64,000 nucleotides of DNA, from positions 124,001-188,000 of the forward strand of contig CBDDLT010000010.1 of NCBI GenBank assembly GCA_965230755.1, given 5' to 3'. This stretch comes from DATFJT01 sp965230755. Lineage in GTDB: Bacteria > Bacteroidota > Bacteroidia > Chitinophagales > Saprospiraceae. A model generated the notes under the pieces. That model was not told the DNA's origin. It worked only from the letters and a program-made list of their open reading frames with translations, and did no database searches. Shown one piece after another: positions 9,146 to 18,074 of the stretch. The first letter of the stretch is position 1. Every line of letters starts with the position of its first letter. Made by a program: the position numbers and the translations under genes.

Positions 9146-10798
9146 TTAACTCCAATTATCTTTCAAACTAACCGTTTGGTTAAATATAGGATTTTCTTTC
9201 GTACTATTTTTATCTCTGACGAAGTAAGCCTTCCTCAAAAATTGAAATGCTTCTATCTCTTCCGCATCAAACAAATAAGGCTCAGCTTTTACTCCCGTAA
9301 TCACTTCCAGAGAATTTTTGTTGTAAGAATCCAAAAAGTCACTTCCCTCTTCCTTGCCAGGAAATTCTTCACTGAATAAACGGTCGTATTGATGAACTGT
9401 TACATCCTTTGAATGCTCCGCCGAAACCCAATGTAATGTACCCTTCGCTCTAATACCACTGGTATCCTCCCCACTTTTACTATTCTCAAAGTACTTCGCT
9501 CTTACTTTGGTCACTTGACCGGAGTCATCCGTTTCGTAATCCAAGCATTCTATGATAAAAGCACCTTTCAATCTTACAATACTTCCCGGGCTCAATCTAA
9601 AAAACTTCTCCGGAGGATCGACCATAAAATCTTCCTTTTCGATATATAATTGCCGCGAAAATGGCATTTCATGGTGGTCGCTATTGCTATCTTCCGGATT
9701 ATTGATGATGGACAGCAACTCTACTTGGTCCTCTGGAAAATTGACTATTTCGAGCAATAAAGGATCCAGTACCGCCATAACCCTGGTTGCAGTCTTGTTC
9801 AATTCTTTTCTTACCGTATTCTCCAGCCTACTGAGATCAATGAATTGTGATCTTTTTGTAACACCCACATCCTTTGCAAATTGTCGAATAGCACTCGGCG
9901 GATATCCCCTTCTTCTCATTCCACTTATTGTCGGCATTCTCGGGTCATCCCAGGCGCTTACATAATTGCCTTCCACCAACTTCAACAACTTTCTCTTGCT
10001 CATGATCGTATAAGTAAGATTCAATCTGGAGAATTCTATCTGTCTGGAAGGATAAATTTCCAAGTGTTCTATCAACCAATCGTACAGTGGGCGGTGGTTC
10101 TCAAATTCTAAAGTACAAATGGAGTGCGTAATATTTTCAATCGAATCGCTTTGCCCATGAGCAAAATCATACATGGGATAAATACACCACTCTTTGCCTG
10201 TCCTATGGTGTTCGACATGTTTTATTCTGTATAGAATTGGGTCTCTCATGTGCATATTAGGATGAGCCATATCAATCTTTGCCCGCAGTACTTTTTCGCC
10301 ATCCCCATATTTTCCTTCCTTCATTCCGGAAAATAGTTCGAGATTTTCCTCAACTGATCTATCTCTATAAGGACTTGCTACTCCAGGCTCGTTGACATTC
10401 CCTTTTTGACTGGCAATTTCATCAATCGAAGAGTCATCGACGTAAGCCAAGCCTTCTTGAATGAGTTTTCGGGCGAATTGATACAGTTGTTCAAAATAAT
10501 CCGAGGTAAACTTAATATCTCCGGCCCATTGGTAACCCAACCATTGGATGTCCTTTTTGATCGATTCTACGTACTCCACACTTTCCGTAACTGGATTCGT
10601 ATCATCAAAACGTAAATACGTCTCCCCTTCGAATCTTTCCGACAAACTAAAATTCAACACAATGGATTTAGCATGTCCTATGTGCAAATACCCATTGGGT
10701 TCGGGCGGGAATCTCGTTCTTATCGTCTCATGCTTTCCTGATCTCAGATCACCTTGAATGATCTGCTCAATAAAGTGCATTTTGTCTTTCTTACCCAT
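9146..10798 (-). CDS. glnS: Glutaminyl-tRNA synthetase
   Basis: Class I synthetase charging tRNA(Gln) directly with glutamine. The HIGH-type motif is in PPEPNGYLHIGHAKS (near residues 31-45), the GlnRS/GluRS signature LRFDDTNP follows, and the KMSKS-like loop reads IMSKRKLLKLV (near residue 265). The C-terminal half carries the beta-barrel anticodon-binding domains, giving 550 residues, a normal full length. It is separated from argS by only 3 bp and from pyrR by 9 bp. Confidence 0.97.
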   Translation of the reverse strand: MGKKDKMHFIEQIIQGDLRSGKHETIRTRFPPEPNGYLHIGHAKSIVLNFSLSERFEGETYLRFDDTNPVTESVEYVESIKKDIQWLGYQWAGDIKFTSDYFEQLYQFARKLIQEGLAYVDDSSIDEIASQKGNVNEPGVASPYRDRSVEENLELFSGMKEGKYGDGEKVLRAKIDMAHPNMHMRDPILYRIKHVEHHRTGKEWCIYPMYDFAHGQSDSIENITHSICTLEFENHRPLYDWLIEHLEIYPSRQIEFSRLNLTYTIMSKRKLLKLVEGNYVSAWDDPRMPTISGMRRRGYPPSAIRQFAKDVGVTKRSQFIDLSRLENTVRKELNKTATRVMAVLDPLLLEIVNFPEDQVELLSIINNPEDSNSDHHEMPFSRQLYIEKEDFMVDPPEKFFRLSPGSIVRLKGAFIIECLDYETDDSGQVTKVRAKYFENSKSGEDTSGIRAKGTLHWVSAEHSKDVTVHQYDRLFSEEFPGKEEGSDFLDSYNKNSLEVITGVKAEPYLFDAEEIEAFQFLRKAYFVRDKNSTKENPIFNQTVSLKDNWS

Positions 10799-10801
10799 AT
10801 A

Positions 10802-12643
10802 TCACATTTTAGACGGCATTTCAATACCCAACAGTCCCATGGCCGTTTGGATCACCTTGCCAGCCATCTCACTTAAACTAATACGAAACAGTTTTTCTTC
10901 CTCTTCTGCGATGAGGATCGGAACATCAGACCAAAACTTGTGGTATGATCTTGCCAAGGCATAACAGTAATTCGCCAGCTCTGCCGGATCCAAGTTCTTG
11001 GCTGCTTCCTCCACTATTTGCGGAAACTGCACCAACAATAATAGAATTTGTTTCTCCTGAGGTTTTAACTCATTTGTATATTTCGAATTGGACCAGTCCA
11101 ATCCCTCATTACTCGCTCTTTCCAGCAAACCATTGATTCGAACATAAGAATACTGAATATACGGTCCGGTCTGCCCTTGTAAATCTACTGATTCTGACGG
11201 ATTGAAGACCATTCCCTTCTTGGGATTTACTTTGAGAATAAAGTACTTCAAGGCACTTAAACCAATCTTCTTCGCCAATTCATTTTTTCCTGCCTCATCC
11301 GAATTCATTGATCTAGCCCGATCAGAAATTCCAAGGCTTGCTTCGTTGATTACTTCCTCGACCAATTCATCTGCATCCACAACAGTCCCTTCCCTACTCT
11401 TCATCTTACCATCGGGAAGTTCGACCATCCCGTAAGACAAATGATGAAGGTGATTGGAAAACTCATAGCCCAGCAACTTCAGCACTTCGAAGAGTACCTG
11501 AAAGTGATAGTTCTGTTCATTCCCTACTACATAGGTCATCTCGTCCATCTCGTAGTCCTCATATCGCTGTATGGCTGTTCCAATATCTTGTGTGATGTAG
11601 ACAGATGTGCCATCGGCTCTAAGAACAATTTTCTTATCCAGGCCTTGATTTTCCAAATCCACCCAGACTGAACCATCCTCTTCTTTGTAGAAGGTTCCAT
11701 TTTCCAAGGCTCGGAACGTTTCATCCTTACCTTTGAGATACATCTCGCTCTCGTAATAGATGTGGTCAAACTCCACGTTAATGCTGTCATAAGTCTGCTG
11801 AAAGCCCTTATAAACCCAATTATTCATGGTTGTCCAGAGCTCTTTTGTCTCTTTATCATCATTCTCCCAATCCAACAACATCGCTCTCGCTTCACCACCA
11901 ATGGAACTCTTACTGTTGAAATAATTGTTCTTGTTTCTCTTAAAGAATGCGGCCTCATCTTCATTTTCCTTCGCTTCAGAAGCATACCAATTCTTGGCTT
12001 CTTCAGTACTTTGGAAAGATTGATATTCTTCTTTAAACTTCTTGTCAAACATTACATAGTAGCGACCCACAAAGTGATCGGGCTTTTCTCCGGCTGACTC
12101 GGGGGTTTCTCCCTCACCAAACTTCTTCCAGGCCAACATGCTTTTGCAAATTGCTATTCCTCTATCATTGATGATTTGAACTCGTTTAACATCCGTTCCT
12201 GAAAACTTCAAAATTCGATATACAGAATCTCCGAGCAGTATATTCCTAACATGACCCAGATGTAAGGGTTTGTTCGTATTGGGTGAGCAAGATTCTACAA
12301 GATGTAATCTTTCTTTCTTCGCGCCAGCACCAAAATTATCCGTAGCCCGCATATGTGATAAGCATCCATGCCAATAGTCATCACTTAAGACGAGATTCAA
12401 GAAGCCCTTAATCACATTATAAGATGCAACATCGGGCATATTCTCCACGAGATAATCCCCAATCATCTTTCCTGTGTCTTCCGGACTCTTTCTGGACAAG
12501 GACATCAAGGGAAAGCATACCAAGGTATAATCTCCTTCAAATTCCTTTCTAGTCTCACCCAATTGAATCTTGGACGCGTCCAATTCCTGATCAAACAACT
12601 GATTCAGAGAACTATGTATATTATTTTTTAACTGTTCAACCAT
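10802..12643 (-). CDS. argS: Arginyl-tRNA synthetase
   Basis: Class I synthetase for tRNA(Arg). An N-terminal Add-1 domain is followed by the HIGH motif in SPNTNKPLHLGHVRN, the catalytic Rossmann domain, the KMSKS-equivalent GKMKSREGTVV, and a DALR anticodon-binding C-terminus. The frame stays open 10 codons further upstream to an ATG at 12673, but the ATG at 12643 (MVEQLKNNI) gives the N-terminus expected for the family and was chosen. First gene of the argS-glnS-pyrR-pyrB run. Confidence 0.96.
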   Translation of the reverse strand: MVEQLKNNIHSSLNQLFDQELDASKIQLGETRKEFEGDYTLVCFPLMSLSRKSPEDTGKMIGDYLVENMPDVASYNVIKGFLNLVLSDDYWHGCLSHMRATDNFGAGAKKERLHLVESCSPNTNKPLHLGHVRNILLGDSVYRILKFSGTDVKRVQIINDRGIAICKSMLAWKKFGEGETPESAGEKPDHFVGRYYVMFDKKFKEEYQSFQSTEEAKNWYASEAKENEDEAAFFKRNKNNYFNSKSSIGGEARAMLLDWENDDKETKELWTTMNNWVYKGFQQTYDSINVEFDHIYYESEMYLKGKDETFRALENGTFYKEEDGSVWVDLENQGLDKKIVLRADGTSVYITQDIGTAIQRYEDYEMDEMTYVVGNEQNYHFQVLFEVLKLLGYEFSNHLHHLSYGMVELPDGKMKSREGTVVDADELVEEVINEASLGISDRARSMNSDEAGKNELAKKIGLSALKYFILKVNPKKGMVFNPSESVDLQGQTGPYIQYSYVRINGLLERASNEGLDWSNSKYTNELKPQEKQILLLLVQFPQIVEEAAKNLDPAELANYCYALARSYHKFWSDVPILIAEEEEKLFRISLSEMAGKVIQTAMGLLGIEMPSKM

Positions 12644-12774
12644 CACAATATTTCGAAACACAAAAATAGGCAAATCTACAAGAAAGCCTATTCTTGATGA
12701 AAGTAATTAGGGAATAGGATTTGCGGATTAGGTTTTAGGGCTTTGGGATGGGGATTAATAATTTAATCAGTTAT

Positions 12775-13551
12775 TTAATTATAAGGAATAACATCCAGAA
12801 TATGCGAGATGGCCTTTAATCGTGCAATGGACTTTTTATTGGCATCAATGACAACCCAAGGGGCGTGACTTGTATTGGTTTTTTCGAACATTTTCTTTTT
12901 GTATTTGGTATACTCATCCCACAAGGCTTGAGCTCTTTCATCAACCGGTGTCATCTTCCAGCGCTTCAATGGGCTTTTCTTGATATCTTCAAATCTTCTT
13001 GCTTGTTCACTCTTCGTTATTGAAAAATAAAACTTGATCAAGTAAGTATTGGATTGTACCAGCATTCTTTCAAAGTCATTGACTTGGGTCATGAATATTT
13101 TGTACTCTTTTTCCGTGCAAAAATTATTCACGGGTTCTACTACTGCCCTATTGTACCAGCTCCTGTCGAAGAAAACTATCTCTCCGGGCTTGGGTAAGTG
13201 ATTAATATAGCGTTGAAAAAACCATTGTTTTCTCTCATCTTCTGTTGGAATGTTTAAGGCCACCGTTCTGAAATACCTTGGGTTGATATACTCTGTGATT
13301 CTTCTGATCGCACCACCCTTTCCTGCAGCATCCCTTCCCTCAAATAGAATAACCAATTTTTTATCATTCTTGATCACCCAGTTTTGAAGCCTGATTAATC
13401 CCTCTTGTTGTCTTTTTAGTTCTGTGATGTACTTCAATTCATCCAGTACTTTATCAAGATTGATTGTCTTGCTCTTTAAGAGGGTGTAAAGGCCCATCTT
13501 AGAGTTGAACAAGTCCATTTCTTCCTTTGTAAACAGTGTTTTGATCTCCAT
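12775..13551 (-). CDS. Polyphosphate kinase 2 family protein (second of a tandem pair)
   Basis: PPK2-type P-loop kinase that moves phosphate between polyphosphate and nucleotides. Walker A is GRDAAGKGGAIRR and the Walker B/lid region FFDRSWYNRAVVEPV, both diagnostic, followed by KRWKMTPVDERA. The 258-residue one-domain form fits short PPK2 enzymes. Its start codon overlaps the stop codon of the upstream ppk2 by one base (TAATG), so the two are translationally coupled. Whether it prefers ADP, GDP or AMP cannot be read reliably from sequence. Confidence 0.93.
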   Translation of the reverse strand: MEIKTLFTKEEMDLFNSKMGLYTLLKSKTINLDKVLDELKYITELKRQQEGLIRLQNWVIKNDKKLVILFEGRDAAGKGGAIRRITEYINPRYFRTVALNIPTEDERKQWFFQRYINHLPKPGEIVFFDRSWYNRAVVEPVNNFCTEKEYKIFMTQVNDFERMLVQSNTYLIKFYFSITKSEQARRFEDIKKSPLKRWKMTPVDERAQALWDEYTKYKKKMFEKTNTSHAPWVVIDANKKSIARLKAISHILDVIPYN

Positions 13552-14402
13552 TATATATCTATTTGAATGGCACTTCTATGATAACGCATGATGATATTAG
13601 GGTCTGGCAAGAGGCTTATTCCGGAATCTCCTTTTCCATCATAATCGAATTGAGATAAAACATATCGCATGCTCTCCAAACGCGCCTGTTTCTTGTCGTT
13701 GGTCTTGACAATGATCCAAGGACTGAAATTTGTATGGGTCTTACTGAACATCTCTTCCTTGTAATGAGTATACTTATCCCACAGTTCTTGTCCCTTCATA
13801 TCAACCGGACTAAACTTCCACCGTTTTAAGGGATTGCTCAATCGAGCATCGAATCTTTTCTTTTGCTCCGATTTAGAAATCGAAAACCAAAACTTGATGA
13901 TCTTCAAATTGTCTTCATAGAGCAAGTGTTCAAATTCCGGTACTTGAACGATGAACTTATTGTATTGCTTTTTCGTGCAAAAGTCCATTACTGGTTCGAC
14001 TACTGCTCTATTATACCAGCTTCTATCGAAGAACACAATCTCCCCAGGATTCGGCAGAACTTTAATATATCGTCTAAAATACCATTGTCCTCTTTCTTCT
14101 TCTGTGGGCTTGGTCAATGCAACTACTCTGGAAGTACGCGGGTTTAAATGCTCTTTAAACCGCTTGATTGAACCACCTTTACCTGCAGCGTCTCTTCCTT
14201 CGAATAGAATAGCTACTCGCATTTTCTTCTGGGCAATGAACTTCTGAAGACTGACAAATTCCGACTGCAACTTCCTCAATTCCGCCTCATACTTCAGTTT
14301 GTAAAGTGTCTTTTCTATTGGAATATGATGTTCCTTGGCCAAGGCAATCAAATCCTCCCTCCTTTTCAACTTTAATAAATGTTCCGGTTTTAATTCAGCC
14401 AT
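13551..14402 (-). CDS. Polyphosphate kinase 2 family protein (first of a tandem pair)
   Basis: Paralogue of the following gene. Walker A GRDAAGKGGSIKR, lid FFDRSWYNRAVVEPV and the KRWKFSPVDMKG block are aligned at matching spacing. It has about 25 extra residues at the C-terminus (ending in a YHRSAIQIDI tail) and an N-terminal helical segment. A duplicated pair in one transcript suggests either hetero-oligomers or two substrate preferences (for example NDP versus NMP). That division of labour is inference. Confidence 0.93.
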   Translation of the reverse strand: MAELKPEHLLKLKRREDLIALAKEHHIPIEKTLYKLKYEAELRKLQSEFVSLQKFIAQKKMRVAILFEGRDAAGKGGSIKRFKEHLNPRTSRVVALTKPTEEERGQWYFRRYIKVLPNPGEIVFFDRSWYNRAVVEPVMDFCTKKQYNKFIVQVPEFEHLLYEDNLKIIKFWFSISKSEQKKRFDARLSNPLKRWKFSPVDMKGQELWDKYTHYKEEMFSKTHTNFSPWIIVKTNDKKQARLESMRYVLSQFDYDGKGDSGISLLPDPNIIMRYHRSAIQIDI

Positions 14403-14545
14403 TGATTCGCGTTTAAAATGCTCCCTGTCACAATTGGGGTCTTCAATTTATAAAGGATTGTTGATAATGGAACCTATCCTTAGTAATTTCTGCAATTCTT
14501 GTACCAAAAGAGTAAGAGGTTTCAAGTATAATCCTGAGTTAATTT

Positions 14546-14851
14546 CTATGAAGTCTCATATTCGTTTTGATCGGGATCCATTTTTAGAGATCTCCAGAGC
14601 TTAATTTTAATAAACTCGTCTGTTGCGCTATAATACAATCCATATTTCTGGTCTACAATTATCCTTCTTACATCGGGATGGGACGTCCTTCTTCCCAGTT
14701 CTGGAAATACGCTAATCAACGATAAAAGAGCATCAATTTCTTCGAAGAGGGATGTAGAGTATTTCTTGCTTTGGTTATTAGTGTTCCAGAATTCAAGTGT
14801 TTCGAATAGTTGTTCGGAAGCTCTAAGAGACCATTTTATTTCTCGAGCCAT
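14546..14851 (-). CDS. RelE/ParE-family toxin
   Basis: A 101-residue protein with the ParE/RelE fold pattern: an N-terminal helical hairpin (WSLRASEQLFETLEFW), the loop FPELGRRTSHPDVRRIIV and a C-terminal strand FIKIKLWRS. It starts inside the 3' end of the upstream small gene (16 bp overlap), the usual antitoxin-toxin order. ParE members poison gyrase and RelE members cut mRNA; the pattern favours ParE, but the target is not provable here. Confidence 0.82.
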   Translation of the reverse strand: MAREIKWSLRASEQLFETLEFWNTNNQSKKYSTSLFEEIDALLSLISVFPELGRRTSHPDVRRIIVDQKYGLYYSATDEFIKIKLWRSLKMDPDQNEYETS

Positions 14852-15057
14852 TTATTGAATTTACTTCTCAAATCCTTTTGATTAAGAAACATTCCATTTT
14901 CGAATTGATGTTCACTCAGCTTAATTTCCTCAATATCTTTTTCAGTAAGTTGAACTCTTGCTTTTTCAGATTCTTCCAAATATTTTAACAAAGCACCGAG
15001 GTGGCTTTCATTATCTATGGAATTTATTTTTTCGATTAATCTTGCCTTAGTAGTCAT
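14836..15057 (-). CDS. Type II antitoxin partner of the ParE-like toxin
   Basis: A 73-residue, charged, mostly helical protein immediately upstream of and overlapping the toxin gene. The C-terminal LRSKFNKWLEK resembles the toxin-wrapping tail of small antitoxins found before ParE genes in Bacteroidota. The N-terminal helices could bind DNA for autoregulation, but no classical DNA-binding domain is recognised. The call rests mainly on size and gene order. Confidence 0.72.
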   Translation of the reverse strand: MTTKARLIEKINSIDNESHLGALLKYLEESEKARVQLTEKDIEEIKLSEHQFENGMFLNQKDLRSKFNKWLEK

Positions 15058-15143
15058 ACTGCAACGCTTCTAGATAAATATACTCAATTAACCCGTTTTA
15101 ATCAAAATTTGGTTCCTTCCTAAACGATACTAATAAAGGACAG

Positions 15144-16025
15144 TTAAGGGAATGAGATATAGCTAATCTTCCTGCCTATTGCCAATGTCTGATCTCCATT
15201 TGGATTAAGCTGATAAGCTTCGACCCAATTGCCTCTTTGGTCATAGATATATTTTGTTTTCAAAATTTTCTTCTTGACCTCTAGTATTTCCCCTTTTATC
15301 TTGATCGTATCGCTTTCGATTAGAGTATTGGGATTAGTGTCAAATGATGAACTTATTTTTCTATTCTTATGAATGGATTTTGGATTTAGATAAATGTATT
15401 CATAGCTCGTTTGGGTCCCCAATGCAACTTCATCAACGGAATCATATTCATACTGCATTTCATAGCCTACACCATCAAAATGATGGCTCATGGTTATTCT
15501 TTTAATGGTCGAATCATTGGGATAGACAAGTTTTAAATCCGTCTTCATTTTCCATGGTCCTTGAACATTGGTTATTCGATATGCAACCAGCTGATCGGCC
15601 TTGTTATATTTGAACTTTGACTGAAAGTATTCGGATACGCTATGATTTAAATCGTATCGGATTGATTTTTTCAGTCTTCCCTTTTTATCATAAGTGTTCA
15701 CTGTTTTGAAATGCCATTCCGGAATGGGATTGGTGTGCGTTACCGTTTCTCTATTCTTATCGTATTCATAAACATAATTATCATCTCGCACCAATTCATT
15801 TTCCTTAAAATATTGATATCGTATACGCTTTCCATCTTTATAATGGGAGAGTGATGATTCGTCTTTGATTTTTCCGTTGTGATCGTAGAATGAAGATTCT
15901 ATCTGGACGACATCCTCTAAATTTGATTTTAATTCGGGGTTCCATTGGGAGAAGCATACCAGAGATGAAGTGAACAATATAACAACGGTAATGGAAAGCG
16001 TTTTTTTCATGAGAATACTATTCAT
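15144..16025 (-). CDS. Secreted YD-repeat-like protein, tandem copy 2
   Basis: Signal peptide (the ATG at codon 6, MKKTLS, could be the real start), then a beta-rich chain with motifs such as YEYDKNRETVT, YDKKGRLKKSIRY and the ending KTKYIYDQRGNWVEAYQLN. These resemble the YD/RHS style of secreted repeat proteins without a full RHS core. It is clearly paralogous to the neighbouring upstream gene, sharing FSQW-PEL at the mature N-terminus and TKYIYD-RGNW-EAY at the C-terminus. Function unknown; probably exported. Confidence 0.7.
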   Translation of the reverse strand: MNSILMKKTLSITVVILFTSSLVCFSQWNPELKSNLEDVVQIESSFYDHNGKIKDESSLSHYKDGKRIRYQYFKENELVRDDNYVYEYDKNRETVTHTNPIPEWHFKTVNTYDKKGRLKKSIRYDLNHSVSEYFQSKFKYNKADQLVAYRITNVQGPWKMKTDLKLVYPNDSTIKRITMSHHFDGVGYEMQYEYDSVDEVALGTQTSYEYIYLNPKSIHKNRKISSSFDTNPNTLIESDTIKIKGEILEVKKKILKTKYIYDQRGNWVEAYQLNPNGDQTLAIGRKISYISFP

Positions 16026-16029
16026 TAGG

Positions 16030-16890
16030 CTATCGATAAGTTATTTTCCTCTGTCTGATCAATTGCTCCTGGCCATCTTTTTTGATGGTATAAGCCTCAA
16101 TCCAATTACCTCTGTCATCATAAATATACTTCGTTTTTGATATGCTCTTTTTAACCATCATCTTCCTACCATTTCTTTTGATCATATCATGGTAATCCGC
16201 CTCAATAAACAAAGTGTTTCCTTCATAAATAGGCTGATTGTTCTCATCCAAATACAAATAACCATATAATATTCCTGTTTCTATAGCAGCGTTGTTCGTA
16301 GTGTCATATTCATATTGAATTTCTAAATCAACTCTGTTGTAGATTGAGTTGATATTGAGCCTTATTACAGTGCTATCATTAGGGTAGTTCATTTTATAGT
16401 TAATTCTATTCTTCCAGCCATTTTGGACATTACTTACTACTTGTGAAATCATATGACCTCTTCTATTGTATATATAATTGGTTAGATTTCTACTATAATC
16501 TATATCTTGATTTTCGAGATTGTAGTAAGCCCATGACTTAATTCTATTTTGTTTGTCATACTTAAAAAACTTTGCATCACTTTCTCCAGTAATACCATTC
16601 GTTTCGACAACTATTTCTTTGTTGTTCTCTTTTATGTATGTTGTATGTTGATCTCTTGCAAGTTTTCCCTTAGTGAATCTTTGATACCGAATAACTCTTC
16701 CATCAAAGTAATTATGAATTGTTACATAGTCCTTGAAGCTATCGCTACGATAATTATAAGAGTTTGTTTCAATTTTTTCAACATCAGAGAAATCTGATCT
16801 CAATTCAAAAGACCATTGAGAAAAAATAGAAAATGGAAACAACAAATGGATGAATAGGACTAAGATCGAAGCTTTCTTCATGGGTTTCAT
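16030..16890 (-). CDS. Secreted YD-repeat-like protein, tandem copy 1
   Basis: Signal peptide (MKKASILVLFIHLLFPFSIF) followed by the same architecture as the downstream gene: VEKIETNSYNYRS, FKYDKQNRIKSWAYY, YIYNRRGHMISQ and the ending KTKYIYDDRGNWIEAYTI. The gap to the second copy is 4 bp, so the pair is probably one transcript from a local duplication that has since diverged along most of its length. Function unknown. Confidence 0.7.
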   Translation of the reverse strand: MKPMKKASILVLFIHLLFPFSIFSQWSFELRSDFSDVEKIETNSYNYRSDSFKDYVTIHNYFDGRVIRYQRFTKGKLARDQHTTYIKENNKEIVVETNGITGESDAKFFKYDKQNRIKSWAYYNLENQDIDYSRNLTNYIYNRRGHMISQVVSNVQNGWKNRINYKMNYPNDSTVIRLNINSIYNRVDLEIQYEYDTTNNAAIETGILYGYLYLDENNQPIYEGNTLFIEADYHDMIKRNGRKMMVKKSISKTKYIYDDRGNWIEAYTIKKDGQEQLIRQRKITYR

Positions 16891-16954
16891 TATTATATCT
16901 AGTATCTCAATTTCCTAATATTAACGGAGCATTCTTTTGCTTAATTTTTGAAGC

Positions 16955-17980
16955 TCACCGGTTTATCGTACCAAAATACTTTTTCACATCAGCAATATGA
17001 TTTGCTTTCAACTCCACATCCAACCAACTCGCCTCAAAAGCATTGATCGCCAATTGCATCAAATGATCTTCATTTAAATTCAGTACTCTAGCGGTCTCGT
17101 AGTAGTTCTCATTCATATAGCCACCAAAATAAGCAGGATCATCCGAGTGAATGGTAGCCATGATTCCTTTATCTAGCATTTTTAGAACAGGATGATCTTC
17201 CATTTTTTTGATGACTTTCAGTTCCAAATTGCTCAATGGACAAAGGGTTAATGGAATTTTCTCTTCCACCAATCTTTGCACCAAGACTTCATCATCCATG
17301 CATCGATTCCCATGGTCAATTCTAACTACATTCAATAGATCGAGCGCTTCCCAAATGTATTCCGATGGCCCCTCTTCTCCCGCATGCGCCACCAATCGAT
17401 ACCCCTCTTTTGCCGACGCCTCAAATACGCGAGCAAACTTGCTAGGAGGATTCCCCAATTCTGAGGAGTCCAACCCCACTCCATCTATCCAGTCCTTGTA
17501 TGGCAGTGATGATTCCAGCGTTTCGAAAGCAGCTTCTTCACTCAGATGCCTCAGATAAGACATGATGAGCTTGTAACTTATATTGAGTTCGTCTTTTGCT
17601 TTTTCCAAGGCCCTTCGAATGCCCTTTATCACAAGGTCAAATCCAATCCCTCTATCAGTATGCGTCTGAGGATCAAAAAAGACTTCGACATGAACCACAT
17701 TCTGGCTATGGACTTTCTTCAGATACGCCCAGGTTAAATCGAAAAAATCCCGCTCATGGATCAAAACCTGAGCACCGGTATAATAGATGTCTAAAAATTC
17801 TTGAAGATTATTGAATTGGTACGCTTCCTTTAAGGAATCAATAGAATCATATTCCAATTCAATTCCATTGCGTTTCGCTATTTCGAACATCAATCCTGGC
17901 TCGAAACTTCCTTCGATGTGTAAATGAAGCTCCGCTTTTGGGATGCCTTGTATGATCTTCAATAAATCCTTTGAGTTCAT
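16955..17980 (-). CDS. Adenine deaminase-type member of the adenosine/AMP deaminase family
   Basis: Zinc-dependent purine deaminase with the N-terminal metal motif AELHLHIEGS (HxH), the third metal His in VAHAGEEG and the C-terminal Asp motif HSDDPAYFGG. Classical adenosine deaminases usually read (N)TDDP-x-x-F there; SDDPAYF together with FFDPQTHTDRGIGFD is characteristic of the Aah1/bacterial adenine deaminase subgroup, so adenine to hypoxanthine plus ammonia is the likelier reaction. Length 341 residues is typical. It appears to be a lone gene with its own promoter region. Confidence 0.85.
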   Translation of the reverse strand: MNSKDLLKIIQGIPKAELHLHIEGSFEPGLMFEIAKRNGIELEYDSIDSLKEAYQFNNLQEFLDIYYTGAQVLIHERDFFDLTWAYLKKVHSQNVVHVEVFFDPQTHTDRGIGFDLVIKGIRRALEKAKDELNISYKLIMSYLRHLSEEAAFETLESSLPYKDWIDGVGLDSSELGNPPSKFARVFEASAKEGYRLVAHAGEEGPSEYIWEALDLLNVVRIDHGNRCMDDEVLVQRLVEEKIPLTLCPLSNLELKVIKKMEDHPVLKMLDKGIMATIHSDDPAYFGGYMNENYYETARVLNLNEDHLMQLAINAFEASWLDVELKANHIADVKKYFGTINR

Positions 17981-18074
17981 GACAACAGTAGAGTTTTAGA
18001 TTAAGATCAAGGTAAGTTATTTTATCTTATAATTTGGTTTTCCACCACACAGAATAGGCTATTACATTATGTAC

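Noticed and set aside
14335..14604. 89-codon plus-strand ORF between the PPK2 pair and the toxin gene
   Set aside because: It runs antisense across two supported genes and shows no recognisable protein features.
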